Made by a program: the position numbers and the translations under genes. Below the pieces are notes generated by a model. It was not told the DNA's origin. It saw only the letters and a program-made list of their open reading frames with translations, and did not search any database. From the NCBI GenBank assembly GCA_002633005.1, contig NMRA01000803.1, forward strand, positions 5,408 to 69,407: a stretch of DNA of 64,000 nucleotides, in the 5' to 3' direction. The DNA comes from Phoronis australis (taxonomy: Eukaryota > Phoronida > Phoronidae). Positions 10,986 to 23,266 of the stretch are shown piece by piece; within the stretch, counting starts at the first letter, position 1; every line of letters starts with the position of its first letter.

Positions 10986-11640
10986 ACGAAACTGAACGAA
11001 ACTCACGAGAGACTACCAATTGTCAAGGTCATCGTGAAGGAGTTACAAAATCTATCTTTTCAGAAAATGGTCTGGCATGTCCATTTGACGTTTTACACTA
11101 TATATTGTACTAATTGTGTCATCCAGATGTTTGTATTCCGTTGTCTGTAAGATTGAGCTGAACAAGGCTCTACTGGAACTACCATACTCCGAGTTGGAAC
11201 GCGCTGAGCTACCCGTGTCAAATGCCTAGCCTAACAAGATTTACAAGTTTTTCAAACGTTAGATTGATTCTATGCTTGGTTTGTCCGCAACATTGGAATC
11301 CAAGGTTCCACCTAGCATGGGAACCGAGTAATCATTACCACATCTGAAGGTCACGGTGCAACTGTTCTACATACACGTACAAAAATATACACACACCCTC
11401 GAGGGGACCGCCTGTCCCATTCCATCTCTCTTGTCTCAATTTCAATGAAAATGCACTTCGATTACTAGAGAAAGGTATTGAAAGGGTTGCCACAAAACAT
11501 TAGCAATTTTGCACTGTAAATCCGCAATTTCAGTCACAAAAATCTACCGTCGATATAAACCTGTAGTTACAAGTACTAGTACACGTTTATAAGTCCAGTT
11601 TATGTTCTACCCGGTGACCAAGCAGAGCCTGTACGCTTAC

Positions 11641-11674
11641 CCAGCAAAATGACGAGCGCACTTGCCGCAAACAT
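11641..11674 (-). CDS. Signal-peptide first exon, copy B
   Basis: Identical to the copy A exon: ATG at 11674-11672, eleven codons starting MFAASALVILL, then CTGG|GTAAGC. The TATATAA box is also kept upstream on the minus strand, in the sequence that reads GGTTATATAG on the plus strand near 11750. Downstream exons are not identified. Confidence 0.5.
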
Positions 11675-12273
11675 GTTGACAGAACTGCGTGCGATGCCTT
11701 ATCGGAGTGACGATCTTGAAGATCTTGAGAACTGGCCAGCTTCGGGTTATATAGTCTGTCGCGCTGGCCAATGAGCAATCAATGGACTGCACGGCCATGC
11801 ATAGTCGTGTGTCTGTCAGATATGGTTCCCATACTGACAAATTTTGAATGTTCAACTCCATGTACGATAGTCACACATTCCCATGAGCCCCATTAGTTCA
11901 AAATGTAGGCATTGATGTTTGGCCGGGACTATCCGTGACGGGGGCACTCCTATCAGTCATTTCGGCTTCCGTACTGAACTCAGTAGTGGATTAAGTTTCT
12001 CATGTAAAATTCACATTGTTGAATTTGTTTCTTTTTACATTATTTCATATGTAAGGGACACACTTTTCAAAGCCTTTCAGAAGTTTCAGACTATCCATGA
12101 CGCTAAGCAGCTGCTATAGCTTGGATGGCACAATGGGGCCAAAAAAGGGACTTTTTCTCATCAGCGCCATCTAGAGATTATCACCTCGTATCATTAATTA
12201 TTGTCATTACGTAAATACTACTTCGGATGCTTGCAGTGAATAAATTCTCGTTTGTTTTTCCTGAACTTTTACG

Positions 12274-12465
12274 ATGTTATATCACACGATGCCAGTATCT
12301 AGTATTCGTTTTAGTCTTGTTTTCTTCTTAAATACTATGGTTCTTGAGAGTCATGCTGTCAGGGAATTGACTTTGAAGACACTGAACACGCCTCCAGAAG
12401 GTTACGATGTCAAAATGGTTTATGGTAGTTATTATCTTAAAAATTCCAGGGGCGCGAGCTCCTGA
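12274..12465 (+). CDS. Small open frame conserved in copy B, possible secreted peptide
   Basis: The copy B version of the 63-codon frame at 8401. The encoded peptide is identical to copy A, with a hydrophobic segment starting MPVSSIRFSLVFFLN and then a polar tail. No family is recognised. Confidence 0.3.
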   Translation: MLYHTMPVSSIRFSLVFFLNTMVLESHAVRELTLKTLNTPPEGYDVKMVYGSYYLKNSRGASS

Positions 12466-12793
12466 GATTTAGAGAACTATTTCTCCCGGGCCACACATAT
12501 GCCGTAAACATTTCTTGTTTAGTCTTTACTGCACACTTCAATGCCTGTAAACAGTTGTTCCACAGCACTGACCGACTTCTCGAAAGTCTGCGCCTTACTA
12601 AAGGCATCAAACACGTGTACAGGTCTTCACAGTTCACCAGGTTACAAACATGCTAACTGTCCAACTTTGGGAAGGCCATTTACTCAGTTGTGCACTAGGT
12701 CCCATAAAAATCTTGTCCCCCCACACTTTGGGATAATCAGTTCCGATGAAAAATTGCTCCAAACCACTCACTAATTTGAGTTGAAACTTTCAG

Positions 12794-12896
12794 GTATGAA
12801 TTAGGCGATCAGAATTGGGTGGGTGCACAATTGGCAATGACTGCGGGCGGAGATAGTGAAAAGAGGCTGCCGCTTCACTTTGACTACTATTTAAGG
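12794..12896 (+). CDS. Putative internal exon, copy B
   Basis: Counterpart of 8941-9043 with the same acceptor, donor and length. One codon differs (Cys to Gly after WV). Function and adjoining exons are unknown. Confidence 0.28.
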
Positions 12897-13813
12897 GTAC
12901 GTGAGACGGATTGCGAACTCCAAACGGGATGGTGTCATGAACAAAAATTGAACATATAACTGTGCCTCTGATAATTTTATTTTCCTTGTGCGCTTTAAGA
13001 CGGGTATCGTTAGTTGACTAAGCTCGCAGTAAGAAAACTTTTCCAGGAAACTTCATTGCATGGATGCTGCGCCCAAATGATCGTTTTCTAATGCTTCAAA
13101 TACAGGCTTGTAGTACTTAACGTCGACAGATTTTGTCTTCTTCCTACAAAGCATGTCGACTGCTTGTCTGTGGGTTCTCGAATTGGGAGAATGTGTAGGG
13201 AAATGCCACTAACTCGGGTGAGTCGGGGTATTTTTCTCTCAGGTATCATCGCGGATGAGTAATTTGTCTGTGCACCGACCCGCGGGTTAGCATTTAGTCT
13301 ATCTAAGGAGTAAGGTAGGCTACTTTATCGTTTGGCATTGCTTCCTATATGGCATTGTTCTGCGGATTATGCAAGTATTGTGTGTCTATATGTAGATTCT
13401 CGCCCCGGGACACTTTTTCGTTATTTGGAAGAGAACTCTGCCTCCAATGGCTTAAATTTTGACAATAGAAAAATACAGTACCAATGACAAATAGCAGAAT
13501 CACTTCGTTTCATAAATGAAAACTTTTTACTTCTATGTACATACACACGATAGCAACAGATTAGAGCAGGAATTCAGAAATCCCTGCCAGAAGCGTGCAA
13601 CCAGTACTTCCGACTGATTTGCATTCGTTCAAAACGGGTCAGCAAAATCGAGCACAAGTGCGCGTTACTGCAATAGTGAGAGCTGTTTCAACAAAATCTG
13701 TATGGCGGGGGAACGGCAAGTTTAAATAAAAGTAAAATGAAAATAAATCTTTGGCTCTGAAGGAAATTTAAATTTGGGTGGTCCTTCTTGAAGTCAGTTG
13801 TTAACATTGGGTG

Positions 13814-13972
13814 TTTTTTTCGTCCGTAAATGTTGAGGGGTGTGTATTTTTAGCCAAGCACAGATACCCAGATAGCATGCTGTCGGTGGTCCAACGTCGG
13901 TCCGACGACTCACGTTACGTGTTTTTTCGTCCGTAAATGTTGAGGGGTGTGTATTTTTAGCCAAGCACAGAT
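13814..13972. repeat. Internal duplication specific to copy B
   Basis: The block starting TTTTTTCGTCCGTAAATGTT and ending CCAAGCACAGAT occurs twice, near 13814-13864 and 13922-13972. The copies are separated by about 57 bp including CATGCTGTCGGTGGTCC. Copy A has the block once and lacks the spacer. Confidence 0.8.
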
Positions 13973-14274
13973 ACAATCCGAAAAAAATTCAAAACTCACC
14001 AAAAATAATTTTCCAAAACAAGACAAGCTCATTTTTCTAGTGTACAGTGAGCAACATGTACTGTAAGTCATTACTCAAGTCATGGGCAACTTGATTGCTA
14101 GTACATGTTATACAGACATATCAGAATATCAGAATGATAATTACTCCAGCACTAAACTGGTGTTAACACATCTAAAGTATGAGTCAGATAGGCAAGTTCC
14201 AATATTCAATTAGGGTAGCAGCCTAAAGCATTCGTGGAAACACTGAATTCGTAGATTCATGAAATTAAAATAAT

Positions 14275-14490
14275 TACATTGACATTACAGAAATACTTGG
14301 TGCACAGAGACACCTGGTGGCTGCCTAAAGTATTGCTCACAGGTGTCTGAATAGCAAGTTTCTGGTACCTGCCTTGAGTTGGGATCTCACATGGAATTTT
14401 CTGCACCCATAAAAAGTTTTGTGGTTGCAAAGAGTCGACATACCTTCCGTTCATACGTCGGTCTGTCGTTATCATTTCTTGTCTGTCATT
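14275..14490. other. 216-bp insert flanked by 9-bp repeats
   Basis: The segment lies between two copies of TAAAATAAT (14266-14274 and 14491-14499), like an insertion with a 9-bp target duplication. The same point marks where copies A and B diverge. The minus strand is open across the whole insert and reads protein-like (for example GRYQKLAIQTPVSNTLGSHQ), but I do not recognise a family. It has no clear terminal inverted repeats. It could be a captured exon, a retrocopy fragment or filler at the duplication edge. Confidence 0.4.
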
Positions 14491-14499
14491 TAAAATAAT

Positions 14500-15118
14500 G
14501 GGCAAACTTCGAACAAAAAATCAAATATCTCACAATATTCAAATTCTAACAATTTGAAAACGTAAATTTTGATCAAATAGAAGCCTTAGAGTTTTTAGAA
14601 AACTCAAGTTACGTTTTCCTCACATGAAAAACTTCAGTTTTCTGAAAAACTTACTAAGTCAGGAAAACTTAAGTTTTTAAAATTAGAAAAACATAAGTCT
14701 TGTGATAAACTTAAATTATTATAAAAACTTAAGTTTTAGCATGGTGGCGCCATTTTCGATTTATGAGTCCACTGCAAATCATACAGTATGCTTTTTGAGT
14801 CTACATGGATTTGTACTTGTTGAGTATGTTACTAAGTGTCTCATTGACTGGGACATGATGGAATGGTGCATGGCACGTAGTCAAGCAGCAGATGGCGACC
14901 TGAACGATTCACGCTCCTAACGACGTGGCGTTCAACATCTCGAAACGGTGTGAAAGTGAGAGCTTAGATTTCACTCACCCCGCGAAAAAGTGGTGTAACT
15001 TCAGGGAAATGGGTGTTTGTTAAATAGTCGATGAACTTCATTGATACGTTAGCTATATTTCTATGAACGTTCAGTAAAGTAACGGTTTACAGCAATCAGC
15101 TACAATGTAAATCTGAGT
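14500..15118. other. AT-rich sequence downstream of the metalloprotease gene
   Basis: From 14580 to 14740 it holds degenerate, partly palindromic runs of the AAAACTTAAGTTTT kind. The rest, up to the metalloprotease stop codon at 15119, shows no gene. Confidence 0.5.
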
Positions 15119-18100
15119 TTAGCAAAATCGGCAGCTCTTGCGACAATTCTGATTCATGTAGTCTCTTGTGTTTGAACATTCGCCAGTGCTCGCCCAATAC
15201 CCACAGTGCTGGTGACTGTCAGAACAGGAACCTGAAACAACAGGTTGCAAAGTTCACTGCCAGTATTTTAACCAGCGGCGGATCCAGGATCTTCAATTAC
15301 GGGTTGCCGGGGCAGAGCATTAGCCACGTCTTTGCGCGTCAGACATTCGTACCCCAAATGGAATATGGGGGAATTTCCCGAACTGCCAAGTGGAATATGG
15401 GAGAATTTTATGACCCTCTTGTCCCTCCCCCCTTAATCCACCACTCTTAACGTTACCAACAATGATTAAACTGAGGTGAAAAGGTTCGTTTTCAACGAGA
15501 GTTCTCCTTACACTCCAGCGAAACTGTGTAATGTCTTTGGTTATAGCCTAGATATTAACATTGCTTGATCATGAAAATCTCTGTGAATGGCCAGACAAAG
15601 TTGGTTCAGTTTTTTGTGTTTCACATTTGGCACTGGGCTTTCAGTTTCAAACAAGCAGCCCTGTGCCATTCGGGCAAATTCAGGATGCGTTCCGTAGACC
15701 ATGACAGTTGCCATGTACTTGCGGCACGAAATCTTTGTTTATGGACCAAAGACAGTGAATTCTATCCCAAAATTCATGAATTCTATCCCCTAACTCTACA
15801 TTTCGACGGCCACATCGGGCAATTCCTTCAGCGGCCACCATTTTGCTAGGTTACATGAGTAAAGTATCAAGCATAATCATGAAATAGTCGCATGTCACTC
15901 GCGATTTCGGGGTGGCCTGCTAGAGTATGTTTTGGCCAGATTCTTGAGCTTGCGGAACGCATCCTTGTTCTACGAGCCATGTACATGCATGTGAACTTAG
16001 TTGATGTGAGGGAAGTAACCAGTCCAGTAGCAGTTACTGCCAATCAAAGCCGTCCCGTTCCCAGCATGCAAAATAAGGACTTTCCATGTTGGCGCTCTCT
16101 AGAGTAATGACAGCACGAAAGTGACTTCCGGTTGATCCCCGACTCAAATTTGTTGGAAAGAAATTCATTTATTACATAATTGTTAATATCTATAAAAGTA
16201 AAGGAATGAATTGCACTGTCATCCCTTCTCATCGTTTGCATAGTTAAAGTCCACAATTTTTTTAATTTTTTTGACACCAACTGGGTCCGAAATCAGTCTT
16301 CCAGCCGCAGCTAGTACCGGTATTGGCATTGTCTCGAATATATCTTTCGGAGTGGGAAATATATGGAATATGGCGTCCTTGCTCACAATTTGATATTTCA
16401 AAAGGTAAATCCCACCACACAGCAGTGGGAAATGCCGGCATTAGAATGACAGGAAAAGTATTAAAAACACTGTTCATATTAGTAGACTGAAACCTCCCGT
16501 ACTCCCGTACGTATTACATGGGATCTATAGATGCCACCAAAGACGTGATCGCCGTCCGACGGGTTACTGAATTTCAATTATGGCGCAGCTTAATTTCAAA
16601 AGTCAGCTATTACCTCCACACAGTCCGCAACTTCTTTTACAGTTGGTCTTCATATAATTGGCGCTCTTCTGACATTCCCCGTTACTTGCCCAATAAGAGC
16701 AGTGCTCGCTTTTGTCGGTGCAAGTACCTGAAAATAACAAAGAGTCTTGAGAATCGCTGGTCCCCGAACAATTTAAACTTTGGCGTTTGCAGGTAGATAT
16801 TTATAACCTTATACTCAGAATATAATGTGGACTCTGCGAGTTAGCCGAGATCACGCAAGTCATCGCGAGATATCGCGGCCATGCATCGCAGGCGAAACGG
16901 TGACCTCACTTGCCGCGAGCTTTCACCCGATAGTACCTTGCGTAACGAAAAGGGGTTAAATAAGAATAAATGTGTCAACATTTTTCCCAAAGTATTTCAA
17001 GAATAGTATTTCTTTGGAAGATCTTTACTAGGAAAGCATTATTGGCTAAGGGGGACTTGTTCATTGGAAAGTCTCTGTTTTGATAAGACGGTATGGGCTA
17101 CGATTGCGATCGTGCACGGTGTAGTTCCTACATATCCAATGGATGAAGGTTATCGAAGTGTATGTTCTGACAGTCAAAAGAGATTTGCGCGGTTAAATGG
17201 AGAGTAAGCAACACTCAGACCGTGACAGGCTACTACTGGAATGAACAAGAATTTAAATTAACACAAATAAATTTTGAACGTTCCTTAGGAAAGGACTCCC
17301 ATCCACTCGCGGTGTGTCCCGTCCCCCGTGCTTTCCGAGTTGCACGTCAAGTACATGTACATGTATCTGCGAGAATCTCATTGCCTAAATTTTCCACATT
17401 GCGAATTACGGATTGGAAAATTTCTGCAATTTAGAACTATGCCGGCAGTTCACTCTTCTGAAAATTTTCACGTGCAATTTCAAAACTTGACAATAGAGCT
17501 TTCTTATTGTCAGTCACCAAATCAGATGGAAAATCCAAGGAGAGCCGGTTCATAGCAGCTTGAAATTTAGTGAGTTGTACCAGTGAAGGAGTAATAATGC
17601 CCATGTCGGGAGTGCTCAGGACCAAGAAGAATCACAAAGGCGAGAGTTTCCCGAATATGCCCAAAACATCACTAGCGTAATGTAAAATGGCGGTCATTGA
17701 AGTGATTGGTCTATGATGTTAGAATGTTAAACTAGGAGATAGAATTCACCGTTTCCGTTTTATAAGGGCCGAAAGTTAAGTTCAAACCTTTGTATCCCCC
17801 CACCCCTCCCCTCCTCACATCGCAGTTGGTCCACACTTGCCCGGCCTCACTCAGATGACAAGGCAGTCCCGGTCTCAAAGAACTGACAAGTCATTATTGG
17901 TAGAGTTCATGCTCGATGAGTAAACTGGTTGTTGAGTGTGGGTTGAAGCAATAACGAGCTCTCAATTATTTCTAAGCCCAGAAATCACGTCTAGTTTGGC
18001 TAAAGAACAATTTGAGACCAATTTCATAACGGTCAGTGGTCTTAATCAGAAGTTGAATCGTGGGACAAAAGGCTGATTTATCAGTAACCAATTTAACTTA

Positions 18101-21100
18101 CCACCTGTTCCGGTTCCTGTCCCGGTTCCTGTCCCGGTTCCTGTCCCAGTTCCTGTCCCGGTCCCGCCTTGGCAGTTCGTTCTAAAACCTGCAGATTCTT
18201 CAATTTCTAAAAAAATTCAAATGTGTCGAGCTATATAGTATGCAAATCATTTATAAAAATCGCCAAAATCTTGAACGACCACGTTTGAAGTAGCATAAAG
18301 GCTTGAGTTAACGAACTGAATAGCCTACATATCGACGTAGTCACGGTGACGCGTGAAGGGATGACAATCAACGGTAAGTTATATTTTAAAATATTCATTT
18401 AATATTTGATGGTTTCAAGTTTCACAGTTTTGATCTTTATACACAATGTTTGCTTTGTCGCGCAATTCAACAGCTTTTCCAACTATCGCAAGCACGAGGC
18501 TTGCGTTCCATAGATTCAAGACCTTCGCGAAAACGAAAGATCACCTAAGACTTCGTGTTCCATTTTATACAGGTTTCAGTGCTTGCGGGACTACACTTTA
18601 CTAATTTTTGGGAAGTGTGGCGAACAGAAGTATAGTTTGCAAATAGAAGTTAAGTCGCAGCAACATGTCTTATTGATGACACAGCCAGGGCCCATGGTCT
18701 AATCTTTACTCGAAATGCAATTGTCTCAATTTTTTGAGATTTTCTATAATTCTACTTTAACATAAACTCTTGATAACTTTCATTAATCTGTGTTCGGTTA
18801 CAGTATGGTCTAAGCATCTGATCCTATGTACCTGATGACCCCTAATTTGCACTTGATGATCCCCAAGACTCGATCTACAAACTTTAGTAGAAACTCGAGA
18901 TTAAAAGTAAAACCTTGAGATTTCAAGTTCAGACTTGGTGTCATCATGTCCACAGTAGGATTGCAGAAGCCTTATTATACTCGAGCACAAAACTAGAGTA
19001 GAGCAGACAATGCCAAAAATAGTTTAGAGCAAGTGATCACCCTTGCTTCCACTAGCGTGCATCTTGTTACAGAAAGGACCTCAGTTATCCTATACTTACG
19101 CCTTGTGCTTCCACATCGTTTGATGTAAGTATTTTGACAAGGGAAAACTTCAAGCACTAGGTCGTATAAAGTTCTGTCATAAGACTGCAGTTGACTTTTT
19201 GTGGTCACGTGATTGCGAACTCCATCTGGCGTTGCGGAGTATGGCTTCACGTTGAAAAAAGCGCGGGCGCCTTCGGCCTGAATATAGTGGAGAGAGTGGC
19301 GTTAGTAATAAGAACACGTCAGGTCGATGTGAATAGCGGGCATTCTTGTAGGTTGCATAAAACACATAAATGTAGGAACAAAGAAACTTTTAGGTACGTG
19401 GGATCCTCGTCATGTACCGGGTATCCCGCATGTTAAAATTATACTGGGCCTTGTTTTAGCCCATGAACATTTACTGAATAATATATAAATCTTTGAAACA
19501 GAATAACGTCCTGTTAACTTCGTCACTCGTCAAAAGGTTGGAGCAAAATTGAAAGTCCATCTTATGTCTGCTAACTACACAACAGTGCATAGTTTTCTTT
19601 CCAGCACACGGTGCCTTTCTACGCACACAGCGTGTGCATGAGCGCATAGCCATTACACGAGTGTAGATGAGGTACATTCAGTGTAGTAACATTCTAAGAT
19701 AACTCCTTTCCAGTACAAGGTAACAAAGTGTTTGTGATGCCGGACCAGGGGAACTTGTAAACAAGAACAATTTGCTCCCAAATTGAAAAGATCATAAATG
19801 AAGTAGGTTACGTAGAACAAGTTTTTTGCGAGATTGGTGATATGCGAGAACACGCTAAAATTATCCAAGTGTTTTGCTGCCAGTACCCAAGCTTCACTCT
19901 CGTAGACTAAGGAAGCAGCCGCCACGGCGAGGTGATAGGTTGGCGATGCTAGAATATTGAGCTAAAGGAGAAAATTATCTATTTCCACAAATTCCATTCC
20001 AAAGGCAACGATTTCTCGTCCTACGTGTTCGTGCTAGCGACTTGCCTTAGTTAACCCACACCATGTCAGCGGTGACACATTGCATCTTGGACAAAATTTG
20101 GGCCTGTAAATGATTACTTTGCCTTTCGTTTCGTATTTAAATCGGCAATAAGCTCGGGTACTGTCGAATAAGTGAACTTTTTCGCTTAGACAGTTTACCC
20201 TTATCAACTTGTTCCTCACTCAGATGAGAAATGGTTTCTGGATTTGTAAAGAACTGGCAGTTCGCTATTCCTTGAGATCATGTTCGGCGCATCAACTGAA
20301 ACGCTGTGTCAAGCCAACCTGTGCTGTCTGGTCTCAAACAATAATGATTTTCTAATGCTTTTGACACCTTCAAATCACCCTCAGCTTCTGTTTTGAAACC
20401 AATTTCAAAGCGGTAGGTGATCTAATTCGTTCGTTTGTGGGGGAAGGTGGGTTTAAACTGAACGAAATTCACTTACGAAGTACTCATGAAGCGTGCTCAT
20501 AGAGTAAGTATTTGCCCAAAGTCCACGACTCTTGGCGCTGTTGTAGGCATTGGTTAGTCGTTGGCGATAATTGTTTATGGCGAAAGTGGCTCCCAGGATT
20601 TCAACACCATGTAAAAACTCATGGATGGCGATATCCTCGTCGCTGCAATGAAAATAATACAACTTTGATTCTAGCAGTCTGTGTGTGTAGAGGCAGAGTG
20701 ACGTATGACATAATTAAATGTTTTACTGCCTTTAAAATGTGCCTCATAACTGCTGACTAAATCGCTGCTGGATCTTAATAGCGTATGGTCTCATTAAAAT
20801 AATTCATAAGTTGGAAGATACCTTATAATTACTTGGCGAAATAAATTTCGCCAAGTATACTGCTCTTAGATCAAGTTTTTTGTTCGAACTCTACAGGTCC
20901 GATTCCCACGAAATTCACTAACAACCCGTAGTCCCGAAAGTACTGAAACCCTATTGTTTTTCGTCACGATCTGATCCAAGATGGCGGACGTGGTGGCCAT
21001 TTTTTTCGATTTCAGATGGAAAGACTCATTGAGGCCGCAACTTTTGACGAACACATTTGAAAATCGGAAAAATGTAGAAGTAGACAAGAAGTACCAATAT

Positions 21101-23266
21101 CTTCAAAATCATGAACTTAAAGATGGCGGAAATATCGGCGATTGCGCATGCGCATCTCGATTTCGGGAAAAAAGCGTTTTTTCCTGCAAAGGGTGCATTG
21201 AAAATTTTTCAGGTTTTCAGTTTCTTGCAACTAACTATTACTAAATGCTGCGTAACTGCAAGTTCCTTTCAGGATGGAGGATCTGGTGCATTTTCACCCA
21301 TTTTCAATCGTGCTGGAGTGATATTTTCAACGGGAAGAGAAAATGAAGTGAATTTTTGTATGTAGTCTCTCTGAGGTATACTCTTTCATAAGACGTCTAA
21401 TAATTTTTTCACAGATGTACTGTTATTGAGTTATTTGCCTTTGAATTTCAAAAAAATGCAAATTTTCGAAAATGTTACGGAATTTTAAAACACAGTCTCT
21501 TTAGATAGAATTTTAAACGGGCTTTCTGAAGATATTTTTCATTTCTCACTAGGACGTCTACTTTTTGGGTTATATGAGATTTTCTGATAACGCTGTTCCT
21601 TTGTTGACCGATTGAACACGACTGTAGCCTATTTCTCACTGATTTCTGAATTTTTTTTCATCATGTGAATGTTTTCATCATGTTCATAATCGCCACCACC
21701 ATCATCATCGTCATCATCATTCCATTGAAGTCTTTTCAGTAAGTTTCGCTCTTCCGAGCGCTTTCATATTATTTTGTCAGTATGGCAGATGGTGCGAGTT
21801 GTTTTGCAACAAGATAATTGACTAAAAGCAGACGAGTATTACATTGTGAATTATTTTAGCAACCACGTTTATCAACTAGCTGTGAGGCAGTTAAAAGCTG
21901 GACAACGCACTGTTTTTTTGTTTTTTTTAATTTAGAAGCTGGGCATTTACAAAACCTTAGTTTTAAATGTGTGCAGAGATTAATGAAAGTGTGCGAGACA
22001 ACGCTTTTCCTGGAAGGTGGTCTTTAACAGTCAGGATTTGAGCCTGCTGAAATTAATGAAACACTGAACGATTCCCGGATCTTGCATATCGCCAACTTAC
22101 TGCCAACGGTCTAAGTTCTTCTGACAAAGAATGTTTTCTTCCGCGCCCGTGCAGATTGGTTGATGTGTAGTAGCGCCAAAGCCTCGTGCTCGTGTGTTCC
22201 AGTAGTCAGGGAGATTTGAGTGTTCTGGAATGTCAGTGGTCTTTTGGTTTTTCCCGATGATTCCCATTCTACCAAAGTGTTGGTAATACGAGTTCCGAAT
22301 GTCATATCGATCCGCGAATAGAAATCGCACGATGTAGCAAGCTCTCCTAAGAGCATCGTCAGCGACAACACTAGATGCTGAAATACGGTCATAGGATTAT
22401 TTAAAATAGTATAGAACAAAGGGCTAACTTTAAAATCGCCCACGGTTGATTTTGCCCCTATGCCTCTGATGTCTTACGTTCTAAATATGTTGATCCTTAC
22501 ATAAGGCGGTGAGTGGTGGAAATGATTCCAAGGCGGCATCTTTCAAGTTCACCTACGATCCTCCTAATCTCTGTCCCGGACCATCATACATCAAACCCAT
22601 GTTACAATACCCTGGCCACGGGCTCTAGTCACAACTCCAAACTGACACAAGTCGAAAATGCTATCTTCGGCACACCAGTTGATCATACTCTAGTACGGGT
22701 GCAAAATTCCCTACTTAGACCGGTCCTTCTGGACTGGAGTTTGGTCACCGGGTATGTGGAGAACGTTTTCGGCTCGCGTGTGTAGTTTAGGGGTGGAGGC
22801 GGTCTGGGATTTGTACCACGACGGGCCAGATTTGTTGTCCAATTGTCCGTGACAGGCGCTGACAGGATCCTTCCTGAAGCTTTAGGCTACTACACCGTAA
22901 GACATGTGCATGTTTTCATTTATAAAATTGATTATAAAAACAACGCCGATAGGATAGAGGGTGTGAGTGGAGCAAATAATTTTAAAGGGAGAGTCAATAC
23001 AATACAAGTTCGACTGGGGAAACGTGGTTCTTACCTACGATAGGGATCCCGTACGCCTCTGTATACTTGCGATAGAAATATGACAATCCGCTGGGTCTCA
23101 TGTGGGTTGCACTTCGCAAGTTGTTAGGAACCGCTCTCACATGATTGCAACTATGCGTGTTTGTGGCGGAGCCTGGACGAAGAGTTGACCGTCGACGATA
23201 ATCTGCAAGATAATAATTGTCTTCATCACCGTCCCATTCAGCCGGGGTTAGTTGTGGTTGTGTGCC
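15119..23266 (-). CDS. Secreted HExxH metalloprotease-like protein with two ShKT domains (5' end missing)
   Basis: Seven minus-strand exons join in phase: 23266-23035, 22377-22101, 20642-20477, 19277-19100, 18188-18102, 16727-16614 and 15231-15119, giving 388 residues and a TAA stop. Exon 1 contains FYRKYTEAYGIPIV. Exon 2 has RRACYIVRFLFADR and CTGAEENILC. Exon 3 carries IHEFLHGVE, an HExxH zinc site with both His and the catalytic Glu present. Exon 4 starts AEGARAFFNV, so HEYFAEG across the junction could supply a third, gluzincin-style Glu ligand. Exon 5 is a Gly-Thr dipeptide linker. Exons 6 and 7 each encode one six-cysteine ShKT domain with the usual YW, YM, NC and SC landmarks, the second ending RFC before the stop. 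The signal-peptide exon upstream of 23266 was not found. I know similar uncharacterised animal proteins but no named family. Protease activity is inferred. Confidence 0.85.
15275..15446. mobile_element. hAT-type MITE
   Basis: It starts GCGGCGGATCCAGGATC and ends CCCCCTTAATCCACCACT, so the termini are imperfect inverted repeats of the GGCGGATCCAGG family. The interior has no coding capacity. It lies just upstream (minus strand) of the last metalloprotease exon, inside the final intron. Confidence 0.6.
15447..16613. other. Last intron of the metalloprotease gene
   Basis: The intron between the two ShKT exons spans 15232-16613 and also holds the MITE above. I see nothing else in it beyond short chance frames. 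Confidence 0.6.
18108..18166. repeat. 12-bp coding tandem repeat (Gly-Thr linker)
   Basis: About four and a half units of CCGGTTCCTGTC. Read on the minus strand in the metalloprotease frame, the array encodes alternating Gly and Thr, joining the protease part to the ShKT tail. Twelve is a multiple of three, so copy-number change would lengthen or shorten the linker without breaking the frame. Confidence 0.85.

Larger units (their letters stand above)
10986..14274. repeat. Segmental duplication, copy B
   Basis: Direct repeat of 7067-10320. Compared with copy A it has small deletions near 11180, 11510 and 11780, a short change near 12745, and an extra segment of about 107 bp at 13867-13972. 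Its right end is TAAAATAAT at 14266-14274, the same point where similarity to copy A stops, apart from the inserted block described next to it. Confidence 0.93.
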
